DNA of 9,930 nt from an uncultured bacterium (lineage in GTDB: Bacteria; Planctomycetota; UBA1135; UBA2386). Position numbers and translations under genes: made by a program. This document shows positions 1 to 4,831 of this stretch, piece after piece; positions within the stretch are counted from its first letter, which is position 1, and every line of letters begins with the position of its first letter. The DNA lies in the NCBI GenBank assembly GCA_938003515.1, contig CALKYL010000166.1, positions 1 to 9,930 on the forward strand, written 5' to 3'. Below the pieces are notes generated by a model. It saw only the letters and a list, made by a program, of their open reading frames with translations, made no database searches and was not told where the DNA came from.

Positions 1-170
1 GCGCCATCACCGTCGAGAACCTCATCGCCGCCGAATCGCGCATCCGCGACGTCGCCGTCGCGTTCGAGACGGCGCTGCTGACCCGCACCACGCTCCTCCA
101 GCAGGCCAGCATCTCCGTCTTGTCGCAGGCCAACGCCCTGCCCCAGTCGGCCCTGCGCCTGCTCGGCTGA
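1..170 (+). CDS. fliC: Flagellin, C-terminal fragment (5' end outside window)
   Basis: The gene enters from the left edge in the frame whose first complete codon is at 3-5, and stops with TGA at 168-170. The 55 visible residues match the conserved C-terminal D0 helix of flagellin: NLIAAESRIRDVAVAFETAL, then LLQQASISVLSQANALPQSALRLLG. The family typically reads close to ESRIRDADVAEET...ILQQAGTAVLAQANQ.PQSVLSLL. This helix packs in the inner core of the filament and is the region bound by the FliS chaperone, whose gene lies about 2 kb downstream. The substitutions in the usual DADVAEE stretch (here DVAVAFE) are mild. The N-terminal D0/D1 and the variable middle cannot be seen. Family assignment is near certain; whether this is the major or a minor flagellin cannot be told. 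Confidence 0.93.
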   Translation, partial: AITVENLIAAESRIRDVAVAFETALLTRTTLLQQASISVLSQANALPQSALRLLG

Positions 171-198
171 TCGGGCGCGCGGGCTCGCAGGGAGGAGG

Positions 199-226
199 CA
201 GGCGCCGGACGCGCGTCCGGCGCCTG
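199..226 (+). terminator. 28-bp perfect palindrome downstream of flagellin gene
   Basis: Two 12-base arms, CAGGCGCCGGAC (199-210) and its exact reverse complement (215-226), surround GCGC, which is itself self-complementary, so the whole 28 bp is a perfect palindrome. It starts 28 bp after the flagellin stop and ends 21 bp before flaG. A very stable GC stem here fits a terminator or 3'-end stabiliser for the abundant flagellin mRNA. There is no T-tract after it (TCGGCACC follows), so it is not a classical intrinsic terminator. It could equally attenuate read-through into flaG. Confidence 0.6.
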
Positions 227-247
227 TCGGCACCGATCAGGAGACCC

Positions 248-655
248 ATGGACCTCGACCGCACCTCGCTCGGCGACCGCACGCCCGAGCTTCGCAGCCG
301 TTCGCAGCAGAGCGCGGAGCGCCCCGAGCAGCCGCGGGAAGCGCCGGCGCCGGTGCGGCCGGAGCACGGCGGGGCCCTGGCCTCGAGCCAGGTCGAGAGG
401 GAGGCCCGGCAGCAGCCGGACCCCGACACCGAGGCCCGCCGCCGGCGCGCCCTCGACGTCGTCGCGCGCTTCCTCAAGATGCCCGGCGGCACCGAACTCG
501 ACATCGAGGTCGATCCCGACAGCCAGCAGGTCCGCTTCCTGATCCGGGACCGGCGCACCGGCGAGGTGGTCCGCGAGGTGCCGGAGGCGGGGTCGCAGAG
601 CCTGGTCGAGTCGCTGCGCGAGTCGCTGGGCTCGCTGGTCGACCGCTCGTTGTGA
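248..655 (+). CDS. flaG: FlaG family flagellar protein
   Basis: This is a 135-residue protein. Residues 1-60 are rich in Pro, Glu, Arg and Gln and look disordered. Residues 64-125 carry the FlaG domain: a basic helix (RRRRALDVVARFLKM), then ELDIEVDPDSQQVRFLIRD, then the hallmark turn RTGEVVREVP, which corresponds to the family's D.E.TGEVIRQIP. FlaG is commonly encoded between flagellin and fliD and has been linked to control of filament length; its molecular mechanism is poorly known. The ATG at 248 is preceded by AGGAG at 239-243, which supports this start. The N-terminal extension is longer than in many FlaG proteins, giving a total near the upper end of the family's usual size. Its position directly before fliD supports the call. 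Confidence 0.85.
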   Translation: MDLDRTSLGDRTPELRSRSQQSAERPEQPREAPAPVRPEHGGALASSQVEREARQQPDPDTEARRRRALDVVARFLKMPGGTELDIEVDPDSQQVRFLIRDRRTGEVVREVPEAGSQSLVESLRESLGSLVDRSL

Positions 656-708
656 GACCTTCCGCTGCCGCAACCTCCGGCGGCAACGCGCGAAACCGGA
701 CCAGCCCG

Positions 709-736
709 TCAAGTGCCACCCCGCCGATTCCGATAG
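709..736 (+). promoter_or_regulatory. Candidate sigma-28 (FliA) promoter upstream of fliD
   Basis: TCAAGT at 709-714 resembles the sigma-28 -35 element (TAAAGTTT, with TCAAG variants in some bacteria). TCCGATAG at 729-736 matches GCCGATAA at six of eight positions. Counted from TCAA to the -10 box, the spacing is 16 nt, against the usual 15. The -10 box lies 34 bp before the fliD start codon, leaving room for a short leader. Late filament genes such as fliD are classical sigma-28 targets. This is a pattern match only; a second GCCGAT at 723-728 shows how easily this motif arises in GC-rich sequence. Confidence 0.4.
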
Positions 737-770
737 TCCAGAAGACGGAGTCGTTCCGTCACCAACGACC

Positions 771-2156
771 ATGTCGACCGCGGGAATCAGCTTCGGAGGC
801 CTCGCCTCCGGCCTCGACACGCAGGCGATCATCTCGGCGCTGCTCGCCATCGAGGAGCGCCCGATCCGCGCGCTCGAGCAGAAGAAGACGTCGATCACGC
901 GACAGAAGTCCCTGTTCGGCGACCTCGACGGCCTGCTCGACAAGCTGACCAGCGCGGCGAAGGCGCTGAAGACCACCGGCAGCTTCCTGCAGATGACGGC
1001 CGCCTCGGACGACGAGAGCGTGCTGACCGCGCGAGCCGACAGCTCGGCGACGCCGGGCACGTACGCCGTCGAGGTGTTGCAGCTGGCGAAGGCCCAGGTC
1101 AACTCGGCGGGCGCCGCGTCGCGCACCGACCCGATCGGTGGCCAGCAGGGCATCGTCGAGATCCAGCTCGACGTCGACGGCCAGAGCTACGCGATCAGCG
1201 CGGACAACAACCTCGACGCGATCGCCGCAGCGATCAACGCCGAGAACGCCGCGAACGGCACCGGCGTGCGCGCCGAGGTCATCGACACCGGCAACCCGGT
1301 GCCGGCCGAGCGCTACCAGCTGGTCGTGCGCGGCGCCGAGCCGGGCGTCGACAACGCCTTCACGCTGAGCTACGTCGACGGCGGCCCGGCCTTCCAGGCC
1401 TTCGTCGACGACCTCAACACCGGCGGCCAGGCGGCGCAGAACGCGCGGCTCGACCTCGACGGCATCACCATCGAGCGCTCGACCAACTCGATCGGCGACC
1501 TGTTCGGGGGCATCACGCTCGAGCTCAAGTCCGTCTCCGATCCGGGCACGGACGTCACCATCACCGTCGCGACCGACGGCGAGGAGACCGCCAAGAAGGT
1601 CAAGGACTTCGTCGACGCCTACAACGCGGTCGTCGGCTTCTTCACGACCCAGAACGCGCTCGACGCGGAGGGCAAGGCCTCGAGCCCGCTCTTCGGCGAC
1701 TCGACCCTGCGCTCGATGCGGTCGAGCCTCCGCACCGTCGTCGGCGGCGTCGTCACGACGACCGGAAACCCCGCCTACCAGATGCTGTCCCAGATCGGCG
1801 TCAAGGCGGACACGCAGGGCAAGCTCGAGTTCGACCAGCAGAAGTTCATCGACGCGCTCAACGACGACGAACAGGCCGTCGCCCGGATGTTCACCGACGC
1901 CGCAGGCTTCGCCGCGCGGCTCGAGGAGCAGATCGACGTCTACACCGACTCCGTCGACGGACTCATCAAGGCGCGCAACGACGGCTTCGACCGCCTCGTA
2001 AAGCAGACCCAGGGCCGCATCGACCAGGCCGAACGGCGCCTGACGCTCTACGAGCAGCAGCTGACCGCCAAGTACGCCAACCTCGAGACGCTGCTCGGCC
2101 GACTGCAGAGCCAGGGCAGCTCCCTCGGCGCCCTCAACTTCAACTTCGGCGCCTGA
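771..2156 (+). CDS. fliD: Flagellar filament cap protein FliD (hook-associated protein 2)
   Basis: FliD forms the cap at the filament tip and promotes folding of exported flagellin. The 461-residue length is normal for the family. The N-terminus (GISFGGLASGLDTQAIISAL, residues 5-24) is the signature of the FliD_N domain, followed by a helix typical of D0/D1. The middle is the variable exposed part. The C-terminal third holds the FliD_C region (around STLRSMRSSLRTVVGGVV and MLSQIGVKADTQGKLEFDQQ). It ends in a long amphipathic helix from about residue 401 (RLVKQTQGRIDQAERRLTLY, then LTAKYANLETLLGRLQSQGS) that would pair with the N-terminal helix. No alternative in-frame start lies in the 24 bases before the ATG. 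There is no good Shine-Dalgarno close by: the nearest GGAG (747-750) is 20 nt upstream. fliS follows after 38 bp, probably in the same transcript. Confidence 0.95.
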   Translation: MSTAGISFGGLASGLDTQAIISALLAIEERPIRALEQKKTSITRQKSLFGDLDGLLDKLTSAAKALKTTGSFLQMTAASDDESVLTARADSSATPGTYAVEVLQLAKAQVNSAGAASRTDPIGGQQGIVEIQLDVDGQSYAISADNNLDAIAAAINAENAANGTGVRAEVIDTGNPVPAERYQLVVRGAEPGVDNAFTLSYVDGGPAFQAFVDDLNTGGQAAQNARLDLDGITIERSTNSIGDLFGGITLELKSVSDPGTDVTITVATDGEETAKKVKDFVDAYNAVVGFFTTQNALDAEGKASSPLFGDSTLRSMRSSLRTVVGGVVTTTGNPAYQMLSQIGVKADTQGKLEFDQQKFIDALNDDEQAVARMFTDAAGFAARLEEQIDVYTDSVDGLIKARNDGFDRLVKQTQGRIDQAERRLTLYEQQLTAKYANLETLLGRLQSQGSSLGALNFNFGA

Positions 2157-2194
2157 GCGCCTCGCCCCCGACCACCCCCACAAGGAGAAGCCCG

Positions 2195-2575
2195 ATGAGC
2201 TACGCACACGCCGCCGCGACCTACCAGCGCAACGCCGTCCTGACCGCCTCGCCCGAGAAGCTCGTCAAGATGCTCTACGACGGCGCGATCAAGAACCTCG
2301 AGAAGAGCCGCATCGGCCTCGCCGAGGCGAAGACCGCCCGCTCGCCCGAGGTCGGCAACGCCCTGAGCAAGGCGATGGGCATCATCGGCGAGCTGCGCGC
2401 CAGCCTCGACCACGCCGCGGGCGGCGAGATCGCCGGCAACCTCGACCGCCTCTACGAGTTCTCGCTCGACCAGCTCAGCCAGGCCAACCTCCAGCGCACG
2501 CCGATCGGCGTCGACAACGCGCTGCAGGTGCTGCGCACGCTGAAGGAAGGCTGGGATGGCGTCGTCCCGGCCTGA
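2195..2575 (+). CDS. fliS: Flagellin export chaperone FliS
   Basis: This cytosolic chaperone binds the C-terminal helices of flagellin, keeps it unfolded and delivers it to the type III export gate. At 126 residues it is the standard family length. The N-terminus has the typical pattern of an aromatic residue, a glutamine and a hydrophobic patch: AAATYQRNAVLTASPEKLVKMLYDGAI, cited here in parts as YQRNAV and TASPEKLVKMLYDGA. The rest is all-helical, with LDRLYEFSLDQLSQANLQ near the C-terminal part, as in the family (LYDYM...L..AN). The start is supported by AAGGAG at 2182-2187, seven bases before the ATG. The 3' end overlaps the next gene by 20 bp, so translation is likely coupled. Confidence 0.95.
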   Translation: MSYAHAAATYQRNAVLTASPEKLVKMLYDGAIKNLEKSRIGLAEAKTARSPEVGNALSKAMGIIGELRASLDHAAGGEIAGNLDRLYEFSLDQLSQANLQRTPIGVDNALQVLRTLKEGWDGVVPA

Positions 2576-2942
2576 ACCCCGGACCGCCCCGCCCGACGCC
2601 GCGACCGACGGCCCGGTCGCGTTCGCGCTCCGGGAACTCGAGGCCTGCTGGAGCCAGGCCTACGAAGCCATGACGCGCGGCGACCTCCAGGGAGTCGCAT
2701 CCCTGCTCGACGAGGCCGACGCGCAGCTCCGCGTCGCCGGCGACGGCGAGCACGACTCCGATCTCGAGGCGCGCCTTCGCAGCCACGCCTCCTCCGCCTT
2801 CGGCCGCCTCCAGCACGCCATCAAGGCCGGCATGCACGGCCTCCAAGACGAGCTGTCCCGCACGCGCAAGGGCCAGCGCGCCCTGCGCGGCTACGGCCAG
2901 CAGGGGCTGCGCGTAGGCACCACCCTCACCAGACACCTCTAG
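2556..2942 (+). CDS. FliT-like flagellar export chaperone (putative)
   Basis: This 128-residue, mostly helical cytosolic protein begins inside the fliS 3' end in another frame, with AAGGAAGG at 2543-2550 as ribosome binding site. Residues 1-20 are Pro/Ala-rich; residues 22-60 form a predicted helical hairpin (LRELEACWSQAYEAMTRGDL, then ASLLDEADAQL). Residues 68-120 form a basic helix containing ELSRTRKGQRALRGYGQQ. In many bacteria fliT directly follows fliS. FliT chaperones FliD, and its family often has a helix with EL..LR.GRRA..AY near the C-terminus, which resembles the segment here. The call rests on position, size and this weak pattern, as FliT sequences diverge strongly. The gene stops with TAG at 2940-2942, one base before the insertion sequence, so its original 3' end could have been altered. 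Confidence 0.55.
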   Translation: MASSRPEPRTAPPDAATDGPVAFALRELEACWSQAYEAMTRGDLQGVASLLDEADAQLRVAGDGEHDSDLEARLRSHASSAFGRLQHAIKAGMHGLQDELSRTRKGQRALRGYGQQGLRVGTTLTRHL

Positions 2943-2943
2943 G

Positions 2944-2966
2944 AACTGATGGGTAACGTGTTGTCG
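2944..2966 (+). repeat. Left terminal inverted repeat of the IS (23 bp)
   Basis: Read inwards it begins AACTGATGGG, followed by TAAC, then GTGTTGTCG. Compared without gaps to the right end read inwards, the first ten bases are identical, the next four all differ, and eight of the last nine match (18/23). The similarity fades but continues outwards (TCTAGG against TCCTGA), so the exact border could lie a few bases further out. Confidence 0.75.
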
Positions 2967-2982
2967 AATGCCCGTTACCCAT
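2949..2982 (+). repeat. Left subterminal hairpin of the IS
   Basis: ATGGGTAACG (2949-2958) pairs perfectly with CGTTACCCAT (2973-2982) across a 14-nt loop. With three internal mismatches the pairing extends to 2941-2958 against 2973-2990 (15/18). It begins seven bases after the FliT-like stop codon, so besides a role in transposition it could act as a transcription terminator for the flagellar cluster. There is no T-run. Confidence 0.7.
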
Positions 2983-3014
2983 TGATTCCTGGTGTGTTGC
3001 GGAACGAGTGCGGC

Positions 3015-4061
3015 TCAGGCGACCAGGCCCACGCTGACCGCGCCGGATCGGCTGATCGGGTGCACGCTCCGCGGCCCCCAGTCCTGCCGCCACGCGAGCA
3101 CCTCTTGCGGGCGCAAGGCCCTGGGTAGAAGCCCGAGGAACCAAGCTGGGCACTCGTGCTCGAGGTCGCTGTTGAAGCGCCGCCGCACGTAGTTCCGGTA
3201 GATGGTGAAGACGTGCAGATGCGCCCTCAGCCGTGAGGCCTTCTTCGTCACCAGCCAGGAACGACGGCGCAGCCGGCCGCAATTGTCCCGGGTCATCGCC
3301 ATCGTCACGTTGATCGGAAACAACGGATTGAAGGTCGTCCGGATCAGCTCGCTCGAGGTCGTCTCGTGCAGCACCCGATCGCCGAACAGGCGTCGCGCGA
3401 TCGCGGCATAGCTCCCCTTCTCGTCGGTCTGCAGGACGAAGCGGCCCCCGTGCAACCGTCGCTGCAGCTCCTGCATCGTCTCCCGGACGCGCTGCGAGCT
3501 CTCGTCGCGCCGGCGCCCATTCCGGCGCTCATCCCTTGCCTGCCGACGGCGACGTGCGCTGCCTGGGAGCGCGAGCCGTCGGATCCGACCGACGGCGGTC
3601 GCCACGACGAACCATGACGCGCGTTCGATCAGCACCGGCATCGTCAACGGTCGGATCGATGCGCACTCGAAGGTTTCCTCCTCGTCGAGCAGAAACGTGC
3701 GTCCGTCCGGGAGCGTCGGCGACAGATTCCGGTGGAGCTGCCGGCACAGCTGGCCGAGTTTGCGGAGCTTGTCCTGAACCGTGTGTACGTCGACACCCAA
3801 CGTACGCTGTGCCTGTCGCAGACCCATGCCGCCGATCAGCAGCCCGAAGAGCGGCAGGTTCACGGACGGTCGGCGATCGCGGAAGTCGAAGCGGAACGTC
3901 TGCCTCGAGAACGTCCGCCTACAGGACCGGCATCGGAACCGCGGCACCGGGCGGCGCCGACATCGCGGCTGGTAGCGACCGTGGCGATGAAAGAACCGCG
4001 TCGGGGGTGAGTGGTGATACCGGCAGCCTCGGTAAGGACACCGCGGGGGAACGAACAGCAT
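3015..4061 (-). CDS. IS1-like transposase
   Basis: This is a 348-residue DDE-type transposase. It has an N-terminal zinc-binding motif (C8, C13 in CPYRGC; C44, C47 in CRSC), a basic linker and a helix-turn-helix around residues 80-102 (GLRQAQRTLGVDVHTVQDKL). The catalytic core shows a first acidic residue in LLDEEETFE (D126) and a second in LQTDEKGSY (D213). A C-terminal stretch (AMTRDNCGRLRRRSWLVTKK, from about residue 255, then YRNYVRRRFN) is typical of IS1-like transposases common in planctomycetes and relatives. The third acidic residue is uncertain; E is not in an obvious place, and D259 is a candidate. The ATG at 4061 is chosen because AGGAGG (4066-4071 on the minus strand) lies just upstream; a start at 4106 would add 15 residues without such a site. 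The frame is intact, so the element may still be active. Confidence 0.85.
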   Translation of the reverse strand: MLFVPPRCPYRGCRYHHSPPTRFFHRHGRYQPRCRRRPVPRFRCRSCRRTFSRQTFRFDFRDRRPSVNLPLFGLLIGGMGLRQAQRTLGVDVHTVQDKLRKLGQLCRQLHRNLSPTLPDGRTFLLDEEETFECASIRPLTMPVLIERASWFVVATAVGRIRRLALPGSARRRRQARDERRNGRRRDESSQRVRETMQELQRRLHGGRFVLQTDEKGSYAAIARRLFGDRVLHETTSSELIRTTFNPLFPINVTMAMTRDNCGRLRRRSWLVTKKASRLRAHLHVFTIYRNYVRRRFNSDLEHECPAWFLGLLPRALRPQEVLAWRQDWGPRSVHPISRSGAVSVGLVA

Positions 4062-4065
4062 GCTG

Positions 4066-4071
4066 CCTCCT
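4066..4071 (-). promoter_or_regulatory. Transposase ribosome binding site
   Basis: AGGAGG on the minus strand, four bases before ATG at 4061, is a full Shine-Dalgarno match and fixes the start codon. It directly abuts the leader hairpin at 4071-4101, sharing its outermost base. Confidence 0.7.
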
Positions 4072-4101
4072 GCCGGACTCCGGGGCTCCGGAGCTCCGGC
4101 A
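4071..4101 (-). promoter_or_regulatory. Leader hairpin upstream of the transposase start
   Basis: TGCCGGACTCCGG (4071-4083) pairs with CCGGAGCTCCGGCA (4088-4101) apart from one bulged base, over a GGCT loop. Within it, CCGGAGCTCCGG (4088-4099) is also a perfect palindrome. In the transposase mRNA the stem ends exactly where the Shine-Dalgarno begins. Some other insertion sequences, such as IS10 and IS200, use leader structures to block translation of transcripts entering from outside. Whether this one does so is inference. Confidence 0.5.
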
Positions 4102-4135
4102 GGCATGCAGTGCTCGTGATTCCTCCGCGGTGACG

Positions 4136-4157
4136 TGGGACGACCACACTCGTCCCA
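4136..4157 (-). repeat. Right subterminal hairpin of the IS
   Basis: TGGGACGA (4136-4143) and TCGTCCCA (4150-4157) form a perfect 8-bp stem with a 6-nt loop. Its position relative to the right end mirrors that of the left hairpin, although the variable stem bases differ. It follows the TPR gene stop codon by six bases on the minus strand and could end that transcript. Confidence 0.7.
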
Positions 4158-4163
4158 TCAGTT
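4141..4163 (-). repeat. Right terminal inverted repeat of the IS (23 bp)
   Basis: Read inwards on the minus strand it is AACTGATGGG, then ACGA, then GTGTGGTCG. It matches the left end at 18 of 23 positions without gaps; four of the five mismatches form one block inside the hairpin stem. It directly abuts the TGA stop of the TPR gene. Confidence 0.75.
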
Positions 4164-4799
4164 TCAGGACATGTTCTGGAGGTTGAACTGCGCGTCGGCG
4201 TCGTTCGGGTCGATCTTCAGCGCGTTCTGGAAGCAGGTGCGGGCGTCGGATGCGCGCTGGAGCTGCCAGAGGCAGACGCCGCGGTTGTTCCAGGTCTGGG
4301 CGTCCTGGGGTTCGATCTCGCAGGTCTTGGCGAAGCACTGCTCGGCCTCGGCGAACTGCTCTTGGCCGAAGAGGACCATGCCGAGGTTGAACCAGCCTTC
4401 GGCGTTGTTCGCGTCGGCGTGGAGGACGGCACGGAACGAGGCGATGGCGCTGGTGTCGTCGCCGGTCACGTACTGGACGAAACCGAGCTGCATGCGGTAC
4501 TCGAGCTCGCTCGGGGAGAAGGTCGCGGCGGCCTGGAGATGGGGCAGCGCGTCCTCGTAGAGCGACTGCGAGAGGTAGGCCTCCGCGGCCGTGCGGTGGA
4601 TCTCGGCGAGCTTGCTGCCGAGCTCCGAGAGGCTCTGCCGGATCGCGGCCTTGTCCTGCTCGGCGACCGGCTCGACGACGAGCGGCGGCACCTGGGCGTC
4701 GCGCACGTCGCGGATCCGGGTCGGAATCGTCGGGAAGCCCGTGCTCGGGGGGATCGGCGGCGCCTCGGCCGCGTTCGGGTTCTTCGTGGTCGTGGTCAT
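4164..4799 (-). CDS. Tetratricopeptide repeat protein, probable partner of the adjacent glycosyltransferase
   Basis: This is a 211-residue protein without signal peptide or membrane segment, so probably cytosolic. Residues 1-45 are Thr/Pro-rich and likely flexible. Residues 46-70 form a helix. About four TPR units follow (roughly 66-97, 98-131, 132-165, 166-199), clearest in AEGWFNLGMVLFGQEQFAEA and AQTWNNRGVCLWQLQRASDA, with a short capping helix at the end. TPRs mediate protein-protein contact. The ATG at 4799 has GGAG eight bases upstream and lies 32 bp after the glycosyltransferase stop. An alternative GTG at 4835, which would overlap that stop codon in a coupled fashion and add 12 residues, has no better ribosome binding site. 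The pairing with a glycosyltransferase near filament genes suggests a role in flagellar modification, but no specific function can be read from the sequence. The stop codon TGA abuts the insertion sequence. Confidence 0.8.
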   Translation of the reverse strand: MTTTTKNPNAAEAPPIPPSTGFPTIPTRIRDVRDAQVPPLVVEPVAEQDKAAIRQSLSELGSKLAEIHRTAAEAYLSQSLYEDALPHLQAAATFSPSELEYRMQLGFVQYVTGDDTSAIASFRAVLHADANNAEGWFNLGMVLFGQEQFAEAEQCFAKTCEIEPQDAQTWNNRGVCLWQLQRASDARTCFQNALKIDPNDADAQFNLQNMS

Positions 4800-4831
4800 C
4801 GTCTTCTCCGTCTTCGGGGTTGTCGCGGCCG

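Larger units (their letters stand above)
2944..4163 (-). mobile_element. IS1-like insertion sequence, about 1220 bp, apparently complete
   Basis: The element is bounded by inverted repeats at 2944-2966 and 4141-4163 and carries one intact transposase gene on the minus strand (3015-4061). Its base composition is lower in GC than the surroundings: 33 of 60 bases at 3301-3360, against 46 of 60 at 1261-1320. Both termini have subterminal hairpins (2949-2982 and 4136-4157), and a third hairpin precedes the transposase start. It sits between the convergent stop codons of the FliT-like gene (TAG 2940-2942) and the TPR gene (TGA 4164-4166). No convincing target-site duplication flanks it: CACCTCTAGG on the left and TCAGGACATG on the right share only AGG. 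This fits an old insertion, a border rearrangement, or ends misplaced by a few bases. Confidence 0.8.

Noticed and set aside
662..685. Possible stem-loop after flaG
   Set aside because: The arms (TGCCG and CGGCA) pair over only five bases, which is not distinguishable from background.
759..2207. 482-codon open frame on the minus strand
   Set aside because: It is the exact antisense of fliD, with a Val/Asp/Gly-rich composition and no recognisable motif.
3536..4186. 216-codon plus-strand frame inside the insertion sequence
   Set aside because: It is antisense to the transposase, crosses the IS border and has no domain features.
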